A DNA stretch of 56,554 nucleotides from assembly GCA_005787345.1 (NCBI GenBank), contig SYBH01000162.1:1-56554 (forward strand), written 5' to 3'. This stretch comes from Actinomycetota bacterium (GTDB lineage Bacteria > Actinomycetota > Acidimicrobiia > Acidimicrobiales > Acidimicrobilacustridaceae). Below, piece after piece: positions 29,901 to 41,900 of this stretch (the stretch's first letter is position 1; each line of letters begins with the position of its first letter). Position numbers and translations under genes: made by a program. The notes beneath the pieces were generated by a model. It was not told the DNA's origin, did no database searches, and worked only from the letters and a program-made list of their open reading frames with translations.

Positions 29901-32900
29901 GTTTGATGGAGGAATAGCTCGGATCTATGTGAACGGACAGGTCGTCGCGGAAAATTATGGATGGGGTGCCGTGACTACGACGGCTACAAGTCCGTTTATG
30001 CTGGGCAACTCGTTCAATGTTGACGGCACGACTCCTGGATTTAACGGTGCCATGAGTGAAGTGGCGTTGTACTCGGGGGCGTTGAGCCAATCGCGAGTTG
30101 CCGCCCACTTTGCCGCAGCTGCTCCATCGAACACTTCTCCGACTCCTCCGCAGGCGGTGTATGTAAACGGAGACATCGTGCTCACGTGGGCAGCACCTGC
30201 GAGCACAGGCGGCTGGCCAGTTACCGGATACTTCATTGAGTTCATGGCTCCAGGTGTAACGACATGGTCGTCACTCGTTGCCAATACTGGAACCACTGAT
30301 ACCAGCTACCGACTTCCAGGTGTGACGCAATCGGCAAGTGGTCAGGGTTACAAGTTCCGTATCTCAGCGATTACGCAGATTGGAACTGGTGCTCCAAGTG
30401 CTCCGGTGGGTCCGGTGGCGACCTCAAACGTTCCGACTGCGCCGACGGCCTTTACCGCAACGCCGGGTCTCGGCACGGTGGCCCTTACTTGGGGAGCGCC
30501 AGTGAACACCGGCGGTCTCTCCGTTAACGGTTACAGGATCGAGCAGTCGAGCGATGGTGTGACATGGACAACGCTTGTCGCGTCGCAATCGCTACTTACC
30601 TACACAGCGACCAATCTTGTCAGCGGTGGTAGCTACTACTTCCGGGTTCGCGCGCTCAGCGATGTTGGGGCTAGCTTGCCGGCAACTGTTGTTGCTGGAC
30701 CGCTCGGGGCAATTAGCGGACTCGTAGCGACTCCCGGAAGCGGAAGCGTTGCCCTCGCTTGGCTCGCTCCTCCAGGCGGCGGCGCGGCACCAGTCGGCTA
30801 TCTGGTTCAGTTCAAACTCGCATCGGCATCAACGTGGACGACAGCGACAGCGGTCGCAGGTTCACCGGCGGGTACAACGACGACAGCGTTGAACTACAAC
30901 GTGACTGGCTTGGCCAACGGCGTGCTGTACGACTTCCGGATTTCACCAATGAACGGTTCACCCGTTCTTGCTGGTCCGGGATCGCAGGTGTCGGCAACGC
31001 CGGTTGCAGTAGTGCCGATGACGGTGCTTTTGCCGACTGCAGCGGCTTCGGATGCACAGGTATCGCTCAACTGGCTTGCGCCGCAGGTGCCGTCTGGGAC
31101 GACGATTGTTGGATACACGGTTGAGTCCTGTACTGCGCTTTCGGAGTGCACGACAACAAGTGCGAACTTCACCGTTCTTGCTGCGAGCACGACCTCGCGT
31201 ACCTACACGGCAACTGGTCTCACGAACGGCAACCTGATGGCGTTCCGAATCACTCCAATCTTCTCGGGTGGTTCGGTCGTCGCTGGCCCGGTACTTATCA
31301 CGGCAACTCCGCAAGCCACCGCAGGATCCCCGACCAACCTTGTTGCTACGGCTGGGGTGACATCTGTTGGGTTGTCGTGGACAGCTCCATCCGTTGCGAC
31401 AGGTGTCTCGATCGCCGGATACATGATCGAGTACTCGACGAACAATGGGGCATCGTGGATCGTTGCTGTGGCTTCGACTCCGAGCGGTGCAACAAACTTT
31501 GTTGTTCCTGATCTGATCGCGGGAACCTCATATGTGTTCCGTGTAAGCGCTGTGACTTCACTGGGAACAGGCCGACCAAGCACTGCTGCTTCGGCGACTC
31601 CATATGCTCCGGCTGGTCCGCCGACCGCTCTTGTGGCAACGAGCGGCGACGGTTCGGCTCGTCTGAGTTGGACAGCTCCCGTTTCAACTGGTGGTCCTGC
31701 AATTACTGGCTATCGAGTCGAAATCAGTGTCGATGGCGGTTCCTCTTGGTTCGAGGCTGCCACCGTTGGAACTGTGACGACTGCGACGATCACGGGCCTT
31801 GAAAACGGTGTCGCGGTGTTGTTGCGTGCAGTCACGCTCACTGGTTCTTACGAGAGCGCGCCGAGCATTTCGGTTGCTGTCACGCCTTCGACTGCAGCTG
31901 ATCCTCCCACTGAAGTCGTTGCGACTTCGGGCGCATCTCAGGTGACGCTCACGTGGTTGGCGCCTCTGGGTACCGGTGGTTTCTCGATTAGCGGTTATCG
32001 CATTGAGCAATCGCTCGATGGTGTCACGTGGACCATTGCGATTCCCACAACCGGAACGACTGGTCTCTCGACAACTGTTGCTGGACTCACAAATGGAATT
32101 CAGTACCGGTTCCGCGTGGCGGCTCTAACTGGTGCGGGTCTTGGTTCGTTTTCCTTGCCGGTCACGGGAACGCCGTTTGGTCCTCCTTCGGCTCCCCGCT
32201 CGCTTGCGGCAAGCCCAAGCGATGGTCAGATCACGCTTTCATGGACGGCGCCTGCCAGCGACGGCGGTTCGGCGGTTACCGATTATCGAGTCGAACTGTC
32301 TCGTGACGGGGGTGCGTCATGGACTGTGGTGAAGGCCTCAACCGGCGGCGCCACGTTTGCAACAATCGTTGGTCTCGCGAACGGTGTCGACATCGCTCTC
32401 CGAGTAAGAGCAGTCAATAGCGCCGGAGCCGGGATCGCGACAGCCGCGCTGAGCGTCACGCCCTACGGTGCACCAGACGTTCCGACCGCACTCGTTGCAT
32501 CGCCAGGCAATGCATCAGTTGCTCTCTCGTGGACGGCACCGTCCTCGACCGGTGGTGCATCGATCATTGGGTACACAATCGAACAGTCGACCGATGGCGG
32601 AAGCACGTGGGTGGTGGTCGTTGCCGACACCGGTTCGCCCACGACACTTCGTGTCATTTCTGGTCTGACGAACGGAACCGCGTATGGATTCCGCGTGTCG
32701 GCAATCACGAGGGGAGGGACGGGGTCGCCAAGTGCGGCAGCCGGCGCTACGCCGGCCACCATCCCCGGCTCGCCCACAGTGGTCACAGCGAGTCCGGCGG
32801 ACCGCCAAGTGACCATCAACTGGGCCCCTCCAGTCAGTGACGGAGGGAGTTCGATACTTGGATACACCGTCGAGCGTTCTTCGAATGGTGGCTCCACATG

Positions 32901-35900
32901 GACGGTGATCGCAACGTCACTTACTGAGACGACCTTCACTGACGCTGGTTCGCTCACAAACGGTTCGCTCTATGTCTACCGAGTGAGCGCGGTCAACGCG
33001 TTCGGTACCGGCGTTTCAAGCATTCCCGTGATTGGAATTCCTGCTGCCCGTGCGGCGGCGCCGACAAATGTCACGACCTACGCAGGCGCAGAACAGGTTG
33101 TTCTCACTTGGACTGCACCGACATCGACTGGTGGCGCTCCGATTACCGGCTACCAGATTGAGTCCTCATTTGATGATGGGGTCACGTGGTCGGTGGCAAT
33201 TGCAGATACAGCTTCACCAAGCACATATGGAGTGGTGTCTGGCCTTCAGCCTGGACAGCTCTATTCGTTCCGTGTTGCTGCGATTACTGCAGGCGGAACT
33301 GGGGCTGTGTCGGCGGCTGTAACTGGTACGCCGTTGGTTGCCGCACCGATCACGATTGAAGGTTCAGCGGGCGACACAACTGCAACGTTGACCTGGGCGA
33401 CACCTGTTGGCGTTATCAACGTCACTGGGTATCGCGTTGAACGCTCTACAAACATGACGACTTGGACCACGGTTGGATCCACGCTTGCTTCGTCGGCGCT
33501 TTCAACAACAGTCACGGGATTGACGAATGGAACACCCGTGTTCTTCCGAGTGACTGTGATCACTGCCGCTGGCGATGCAACGCCTTCGAATATTGCACTT
33601 GTGACCCCTGCTGGTGCACCGCTCGCCGGAACCGCACCGACTGCGGTGGCTGCGCAGGGTCAAGTGACGTTGTCGTGGACGGCGCCATCGAATAACGGCG
33701 CACTGATTACTGGCTACCTCGTTGAGTACTCCGCCGATAACGGCCTGACCTGGCTTGCTGGTCCGACAACGAGCGGTCTGGGTTCAACGGCAGTGACGGT
33801 GACTGGTCTCACCAACGGCACTGCTTACAAGTTCCGTTTCCGTGCGATTAATACCGTTGGCACCGGAGCGGCCTCGGTCGAAGTTAGTGCGACGCCGTTC
33901 ACTGTCCCAACAAGTCCGCGCAATGTCACGACGGTGGCTGCCAATACGCAGGTAACTGTTTCGTGGACTGCCCCGGCGTCAACGGGCGGATCGGCAATCA
34001 CTGGCTATCTCGTCGAACGTTCAGCCGATGGCGGCCTGACGTGGACGACTCTTGCGACGACTGCAGCTTCAGCGAGCAACTATGTCTCGACCGGATTGAC
34101 CAACGGAACGACCTACGCCTACCGCGTTTCGGCAATCAATGCTGCGGGTGCTGGTGTTGCCTCGGCAACAGTCACATCGACACCGTTCACTGCGTCATCT
34201 GCGCCGACCGCGTTGTCTGCAACAGCTGGAAATGCAGCGGCAACGCTTTCTTGGGTTGCTCCGGTATCAACTGGTGGCCTCCCAATCGTCGGCTATCGCG
34301 TCGAGATTTCTTCAAACGGTGGCACCTCGTGGTCGGTTGCCATTAGCGATACCGGCACGACCTCAACTTCTGTCACGGTCGCTGGTCTTGCCAACGGAAC
34401 GGCCTATGCGTTCCGGGTTTCGGCTCTGACCTCGCCTGGTGCAGGCAGCAGTTCAACACCAGCAACGACGACACCGTTTGGTGCTCCGAGCGCGCCACGT
34501 TCTCTCACCGTGACGCCAAGCGACAGCCAACTCTCACTTTCCTGGTCGGCACCGGCATCCACAGGCGGTTCGGTATTGACCGGTTACCTCGTTGAACAGA
34601 GTGTCGACGGGGGAGCGACCTGGACGACTGTGACCACGACAACCGACACTTCGCTCGCTATCACTGGACTCACGAATGGTGCGCCGGTGGCGGTTCGAGT
34701 CACGGCACAAAATGCTGCTGGCTTCGGGCCCGATTCTGGTGTGGTGACCTCGACGCCGTTCGCTGCTCCTGGCGCACCAACCGACCTTGTGGCGACAGCA
34801 GGAACTGGTCAGGTTGCACTTTCTTGGACGGCTCCGGCCGGCACTGGCGGCTCCGCGCTACTCGGCTATCGAATCGAACGATCGACAGACAATGGTGTTA
34901 CGTGGACACTCGCTGTTGGAAGTACAGGAAGCACGCTGACTTCAACCGTGCTCACCGGACTTCCGGGCGGCGTTACCCAAACGTTCCGTGTTGCAGCAGT
35001 GAGCGCACTCGGCTCTGGAGCGTTTTCGGCGAATGCATCAGCAACGCCAGTTGGCGCACCGACTGCGCCAGCATCAATCAGTGTCACGCCTGCAAATGGT
35101 CAGGTCGTGGTTTCGTGGACAGCGCCGACAGCCGACGGTGGTTCGGTCGTTATCGGTTATCAGGTTGAACGTTCGCTCGACGGCGGCGCAACGTGGACTG
35201 TGGCCGCCGCATCTGTCGTCGGCCTCACCACGACGGTGACTGGTCTTACCAATGGAGCGAACTACGCGTTCCGAGTTTCAGCACGAAACGCGGGGGGACT
35301 CGGCGCATCGTCGGCGGTCGCGTCAGCGACGCCGTACACGATTCCCGGCACTGCAGCGACGCCAACCGCAGTTGCTTCTGATGCGGCAGTCACCCTTTCG
35401 TGGACTGCACCTCCGACTGATGGTGGATCGTTAGTCACGAGTTACCAGGTGGAACAGTCCGCAAACGGTGGAACGACATGGACAGTCGCCGCGGCGACCG
35501 TGAACGGATTGTCAACGACCATCGGTGGACTCGCGAACGGCACGACCTACAGATTCCGTGTCACTGCGCGCAACGCAGCTGGCCTCGGGACAGTGTCAGC
35601 GATTGTCTCGGCAATCCCAGCCGGATTTGCCGGTGCTCCGACAGCGCTCGTCGCTACGCCCGGAAATGCACAGGCTTCGTTGTCATGGACAGCGCCCACT
35701 TCAACCGGTGGCTCGGCAATCGTCGGTTACCGCATTGAGCGTTCGACGGATGCTGGTGTGACCTGGACTTCGGTCGTCGCGAACACTGGTTCAACAGCAA
35801 CAACAGCAATTGCAACCGGTCTCACGAATGGAACCTCGTACCTCTTCCGTGTCACTGCGATCAACAGTGGTGGGGCAGGTATTCCGAGTGCGTCGACTGT

Positions 35901-38900
35901 GACGACACCTCTTACCGTCCCGGGTGCTCCGGCGTCGTTGGTTGCGACGGGTGGCGACACGTCAGTCACGCTTTCGTGGACCGCGCCGTCTTCCGATGGC
36001 GGTTCAACCGTTAGCTCCTATGCGGTCGAGATGTCGAGTAACAACGGTGTGACGTGGTCTGTTGCCGCAGGTTCAGTCGGTGGCCTTGGCGTCACCATCG
36101 CCGGACTTGCGAATGGAACGTCGTACAAGTTCCGAGTATCGGCGCGTAACGCTGCCGGCCTCGGAACTGCATCGTCGGTTGTAACGACGATGCCGACTGG
36201 CGTTTCCACTGCACCGACTGCACTTGCGGCAGTGGCCGGAGATGGACAGGTCTCGCTCTCGTGGACGGCACCGGCGACTACCGGCGGATCGGCCATTACC
36301 GGTTACCGCATCGACACGACCTCTGATGGTGGCGTCACATGGACGATCGCTATTGCCGACACTGGCTCAACGGCAACAACGCGGATTCTGACGGGTCTCA
36401 GCAACGGAACGACCTACGGCTTCCGAATTGCAGCACTGACCTCGGCAGGGTCGGGTCTTCCTGGCGCTTCGGTCGCAGCAACGCCATACGGTGCTGCAGC
36501 GACGCCGACTGCATTGATCGCAACGCCAGATAATGGTCAGGTCAGCCTTTCGTGGACAGCGCCGACGGACGCAGGTGGCGCTGCGATTTCGGGCTATCAG
36601 ATCGAGCGTTCGGTGAGCGGTGGTGCCTTCACAGTGCTGATTGCCGATACGGCCTCGACCGCTACGTCGACAGTCATCGGCGGACTCACGAACGGCACGA
36701 CGTATGCATTCCGTGTGAGTGCCCGTACCGCTGGTGGTGTTGGCGCAGCTTCGTCGCCGACATCGGCGGTGCCGTTTACAAGCGCTGGATCACCGACCGC
36801 GGTGACGGCAGTGGCTGCCGCAAGTTCGGTGGCTCTGAGTTGGACTGCGCCGTCATTCGAAGGTGGACGCGCGATTACTGGCTATCTCGTCGAGCAGTCT
36901 GCCGACGGCGGAGTGACGTGGACTACCGCGATTGCCGACACAGCATCGACAACTACGAGTGCAACGGTCAGTGGTTTGACGAGCGGGCTGATCTATTCAT
37001 TCCGCATCGCTGCGATCACCACCGACGTGCCGACCTCGCGCACGATCATCGGCGTTCGTAGCGCCGTTGTGACATCGGTACCGTTCACCACGCCTGCGGC
37101 TCCGACTGCTTTGGCTGGTAGCGCGAGCGATACGCAGGTTGCGCTTTCATGGACAGCACCAACCTCGAACGGTGGAGCGCCGATCACCGGCTACCGCATC
37201 GAACGTTCGACCGACTCGGGAGCAAATTGGACTGAAGTCACTGCCAACACCGGCACGACGTCAACAACGGCACTCGTGACCGGCCTTACGAATGGCACGG
37301 CCTACACATTCCGTGTCAGTGCACGCAATGCGGCTGGAGTTGGAACGGTCTCGTCGACGATTGCTTCAACTCCGTTCACGTCGGCTTCGAGTCCGCTCGC
37401 TCTTGCGGCAAGTCCGGGTGACTCATCTGTCGTCCTTAGTTGGTCTGCTCCGACATCGGACGGAGGCAGCGTGGTGACGGGTTATCGCATTGAGCAATCG
37501 AGCAACGGCGGCCTGAATTGGACGGTCGTTGTTGTCGATACCGCGTCAACGGCAACGACTCGTGCAGTCACCGGTCTCACGAACGGAACGGCATATGTGT
37601 TCCGTGTTTCGGCCCGAAACGCGGGCGGTGTCGGCGCAACGTCGAGTTTGACCTCAGCGACGCCAGCATCAGTCCCGGTTGCTCCGTCGGCTTTGGCGGC
37701 AACGCCGAGTGATGGGGCGGTCTCGCTTACATGGTCGGCTCCGACCAACACCGGTGGTTCATCGATCACTGGTTATTTCATCGAGCTTTCATCGACGTCG
37801 GGTTCGAGCTGGACGACAGCTATCGCGAATACGGGAACGTCAGTGACGGCTGCGGTCATCACCGGTCTGACAAACGGCATCAGTTACGTGTTCCGGGTGT
37901 CAGCGCTGAACGCAGTGGGGGCCAGTGCCGCATCGGCAGCTGCATCCTCCACTCCTGCCACTATCCCCGGCACGGTTGTGTCGATCACGCCAATGCCTGG
38001 CGATGGCGCAGCGTTGCTTACGTGGAACGCTCCGACATCTGACGGCGGTGCCCTGATCTCCAGCTACAACGTTGAGCGTTCGCTCGATGGGCTGAATTGG
38101 ATCGTGGTTGCATCGGGCGTCGTTGGAACCAGCGCGACCATTTCGAACCTCACGAACGGAACCGCATATTGGTTCCGTGTCTCGGCAGTGAACGCCGTTG
38201 GTTCGGGTGCCGCATCGGCTCCTGTTGTTACTGTTCCTGCCGCACGACCGGGTGCTCCGACAGGCGTAACCGCTGTGGCCGGAGATACACAGGTTGTGTT
38301 GTCGTGGCTTGCACCTGTCTCGAACGGTGGTTCGCCGCTGACGGGTTACACCGTCGACTATCGCCTTGCATCGGCATCGGCGTGGACAACTGCGGTGAGC
38401 GGAGTCGTTGGTCTTTCGGCCACGGTGAACGGTCTCGCCAATGGTTCGACCTACATCTTCCGGGTCAGCGCAGTGAACGCGATTGATGCCAACGCTGCGA
38501 ATCCGGTTTCTGCTGTTCCCACTGGAGCGCCAAGCGCGCCATCGGGAATCACCGCAACTGCGGGCGATGGAGAGGCGTCGTTGAACTGGATCGCCCCAAT
38601 CTCGAATGGAGGAACTCCAATCACTGGGTACCTCGTCGAAAAGTCTGTTGGTGGGGGTGCATGGACACTTGTTGGAACGTTCGCTGGAACCTCGACGATC
38701 GTCTCCGGTCTCACGAATGGTGTTCCGGTGTCATTCCGAGTCTCGGCTGCAAATGCTGCAGGTGTTGGTTTGGCGGATGGTCCGGTTTCGATATTGCCGA
38801 TGCGGGCTCCGGATGCACCGACCGCAGTGACTGCGGTTGGTCTTGATGCAGCGGTCGTGTTGACATGGGCCGCACCGGTTGCCATCGGCGGCGCTCCAAT

Positions 38901-41900
38901 CGTTGGATACTCCGTTGAACAAACAACGAACGGCGGTGTCACTTGGACGACCGTGATTGCCGATACGGGCAATCCGGCACTGATGACCAGCATTGTTGGA
39001 CTTACGAACGGAACCGAAGTTCGGTTCCGAGTCCGTTCGATCAACATTGCGGGAATCAGTTCCACTCCTTCGAATATCGCGATTGCGCTTCCGCTTGGTC
39101 CGCCAACCGGATCAGACCGTGCGCCTACCAACCCGTCGGCCACCCCCGGCGATGGTCAGGTCGCACTGACATGGACTGCTCCGCTGAGTTCTGGTGGAGT
39201 ACCGGTCGACGGCTATCAAATTGAAGCGTCAACTGACGGTGGAAGTACGTGGACAGTTGCGATCGCCGACACTGGCACCGCATCGACAAGCGCAACCGTT
39301 TCTGGTTTGACGAACGGAATCGCGTACGCGTTCCGTATTGCCGCAATCGCTGCTGGTACTGCTGGCGTGAATTCCGTGCCGGTTGCTGTGCAGCCGCGTG
39401 GGCTGGCTTCTGCGCCGACAAACCTCGTTGCGAATTCTGCTGACCAGCAGTTGTCACTTATATGGACCGCACCTTCCTCGAACGGCGGAGCGGCAATCAG
39501 TGGCTACCGCATTGAAACTTCAATTGATGGTTCAACCTGGGTTGTAGCGGTTGACACCGCAGGACCGGCAACGGGAGCCGTGATCGGCGGACTCACGAAT
39601 GGCAGTAGCTACTCGGTCCGGGTGAGCGCGATCACCTTTGCGGGAGTTGGCGCCGCAAGTGCAACGGCAACAGCAATTCCTTCAGCGGTTCCGAGTCGAC
39701 CGGGTACACCGATTGCGGTGGCCGGCGACGCGCAGGTGCAACTCTCGTGGTCGGTACCTGTGCAGAACGGTGGAGCGTCGGTGACGGGATACATCGTTGA
39801 GATGTCATTCGATGGCGGAACGACGTGGTCGGTGGCAACAACGAGTCTCACAACGACTGCAACCGTTACCGGTCTCGTGAATGGTGCTCCATATGCATTC
39901 CGCGTTCGGGCATCGAACGTCGCCGGTTCGAGTTTGCCGAGCCTTTTGGCTCCGGCGACTCCGGCAGGATCGCCTGGAGCGCCGACCAACCTGGCATTGA
40001 TCGCCGGTAACGGTCAGGTCGTCGCAACGTGGACTGCTCCAGTTTCTACTGGTGGCCTTCCGCTGGTTGAGTACATCGTTGAGACATCGCTGGACGGCAC
40101 AACGTGGACCACGGTGAGCTCAGGCTCGCTCGCACTCAGTGCTATCGCAGGTGGCCTTACGAACGGCACGCCGGTTTCGGTTCGAGTGAGCGCTCGAAGC
40201 GCATCTGGTGTCGGGTCCTCGGCGTCGTCGACGGCAACACCGAACTTTGGAGCAGTGCCAGGTGCACCTGCAGCACTCATCGCAACTCCCGGTGACGCAC
40301 AGGTTTCGCTCTCGTGGACGGCTCCGGTCTCCTCGGGTGGAACGCAGATCATCGGTTACCGCGTGGAACAATCAATCGACAATGGCGTGACGTGGACAAC
40401 GGTGACAGCAAACAGCGGTAGCGCAGTCACCAGCGCACTTGTTTCCGGGCTCTCCAATGGTGCACCTGTCGCATTCCGGGTGAGCGCGATCAATAGCGCT
40501 GGCGCGGGTGCAGTTAGCGGCGTAACCACGGCGACACCTCGTACCGTTCCTGGTGCTCCTGCGTCACTGGTCGTCGCTGTTGGTGACGGATCAGTGGTGT
40601 TGACCTGGACCGCGCCTGTCGTCGACGGCGGAAGTTCGGTGATGAGTTACACCGTTGAGCGTTCTCTCGACGGTGGTGCATCGTGGACTGCGATCACAAC
40701 CGTGAATGCGCTCACGACCACGGTGACCGGATTGGCCAATGGAAGCGTGTATGTCTTCCGCGTCCGCGCAACAAACGTTGCTGGCTCAGGTGCATCGTCT
40801 GCGGTCGTCACTGCGACGCCGCTTACTGCGCCGGGACAGCCGGTAGGGGCGATCGCCACCGCTGGAGACAGCTCAGTGATGCTTACCTGGGCGGCGCCAA
40901 CAAACGATGGCGGAAGTCCCGTTACGGGATACCGGATTGAGCGTTCGCTTGGCGCAGGTGGATGGACCGTTCTTGCCGCATCTGTGGTTGGCACGAGTTA
41001 CCAAGTATCGGGGCTCACCAACGGTACGGCTGAGCAGTTCCGCATTACGGCGTTGAACAACGCAGGCTCCGGACTCCTAGTTTCAACTTCGTCGGTGACA
41101 CCGCGTTCGATTCCGGGCGCGCCGACAAGTTTGAGCGCGACGCTCGGAAATGGATCCGCAACCATTGCGTGGACGGCCCCGTCAACCGATGGCGGTTCGA
41201 CGATTACGGGTTACGTCGTGGAACGCTCCAATGACGGAGGCCTTACCTGGTCTGGTGCCGGTTCGACAGCGACAACGTCATTTGTTGTGTCGGGTCTCGC
41301 AAATGGAACGACGTATGCATTCCGTGTGCGTGCAGTGAATGTCGCCGGTCAGGGTGTTGCGAGTTCAGCAACGTCGGTGACTCCGTCAACTGTTCCGGGT
41401 GCGCCGTTGAATCCGGTTGCAACTGCAGGTGATGGTTCAGTGGCCATCGTGTGGGCTGCGCCGGCGACCGACGGAGGCTTGTCGGTATCGAGTTACATCG
41501 TCGAGCAATCAACCGATGGCGGTATCTCGTGGCAGACCGTGGTGACAACTGCAGATCGCTCGGCAGTCGTGTCCGGTTTGGCGAACGGGTCGGTCTACCG
41601 CTTCCGTATTTCGGCTCGCAACGCTGCTGGCACAGGTTCGTCGGTGTCGCTTTCAGGGGCGATTGCTCCTCGTACCCCGCCGACAGCACCGGTCAATCTC
41701 AGCGTTGTTGCCTCGGATGGAACTGCTGCACTTGTTTGGGCAGTCCCAACATCTGATGGTGGTGCGCCGGTGACCTCGTACATCGTGGAACGTTCAACTG
41801 ATGGTGGTCTTACTTGGGCAATAGCCACGACAACTTCGACTACCGGTGCTGTGTTGTCGGGTCTTACGAACGGAACGGCCTACGCCTTCCGAGTCATCGC

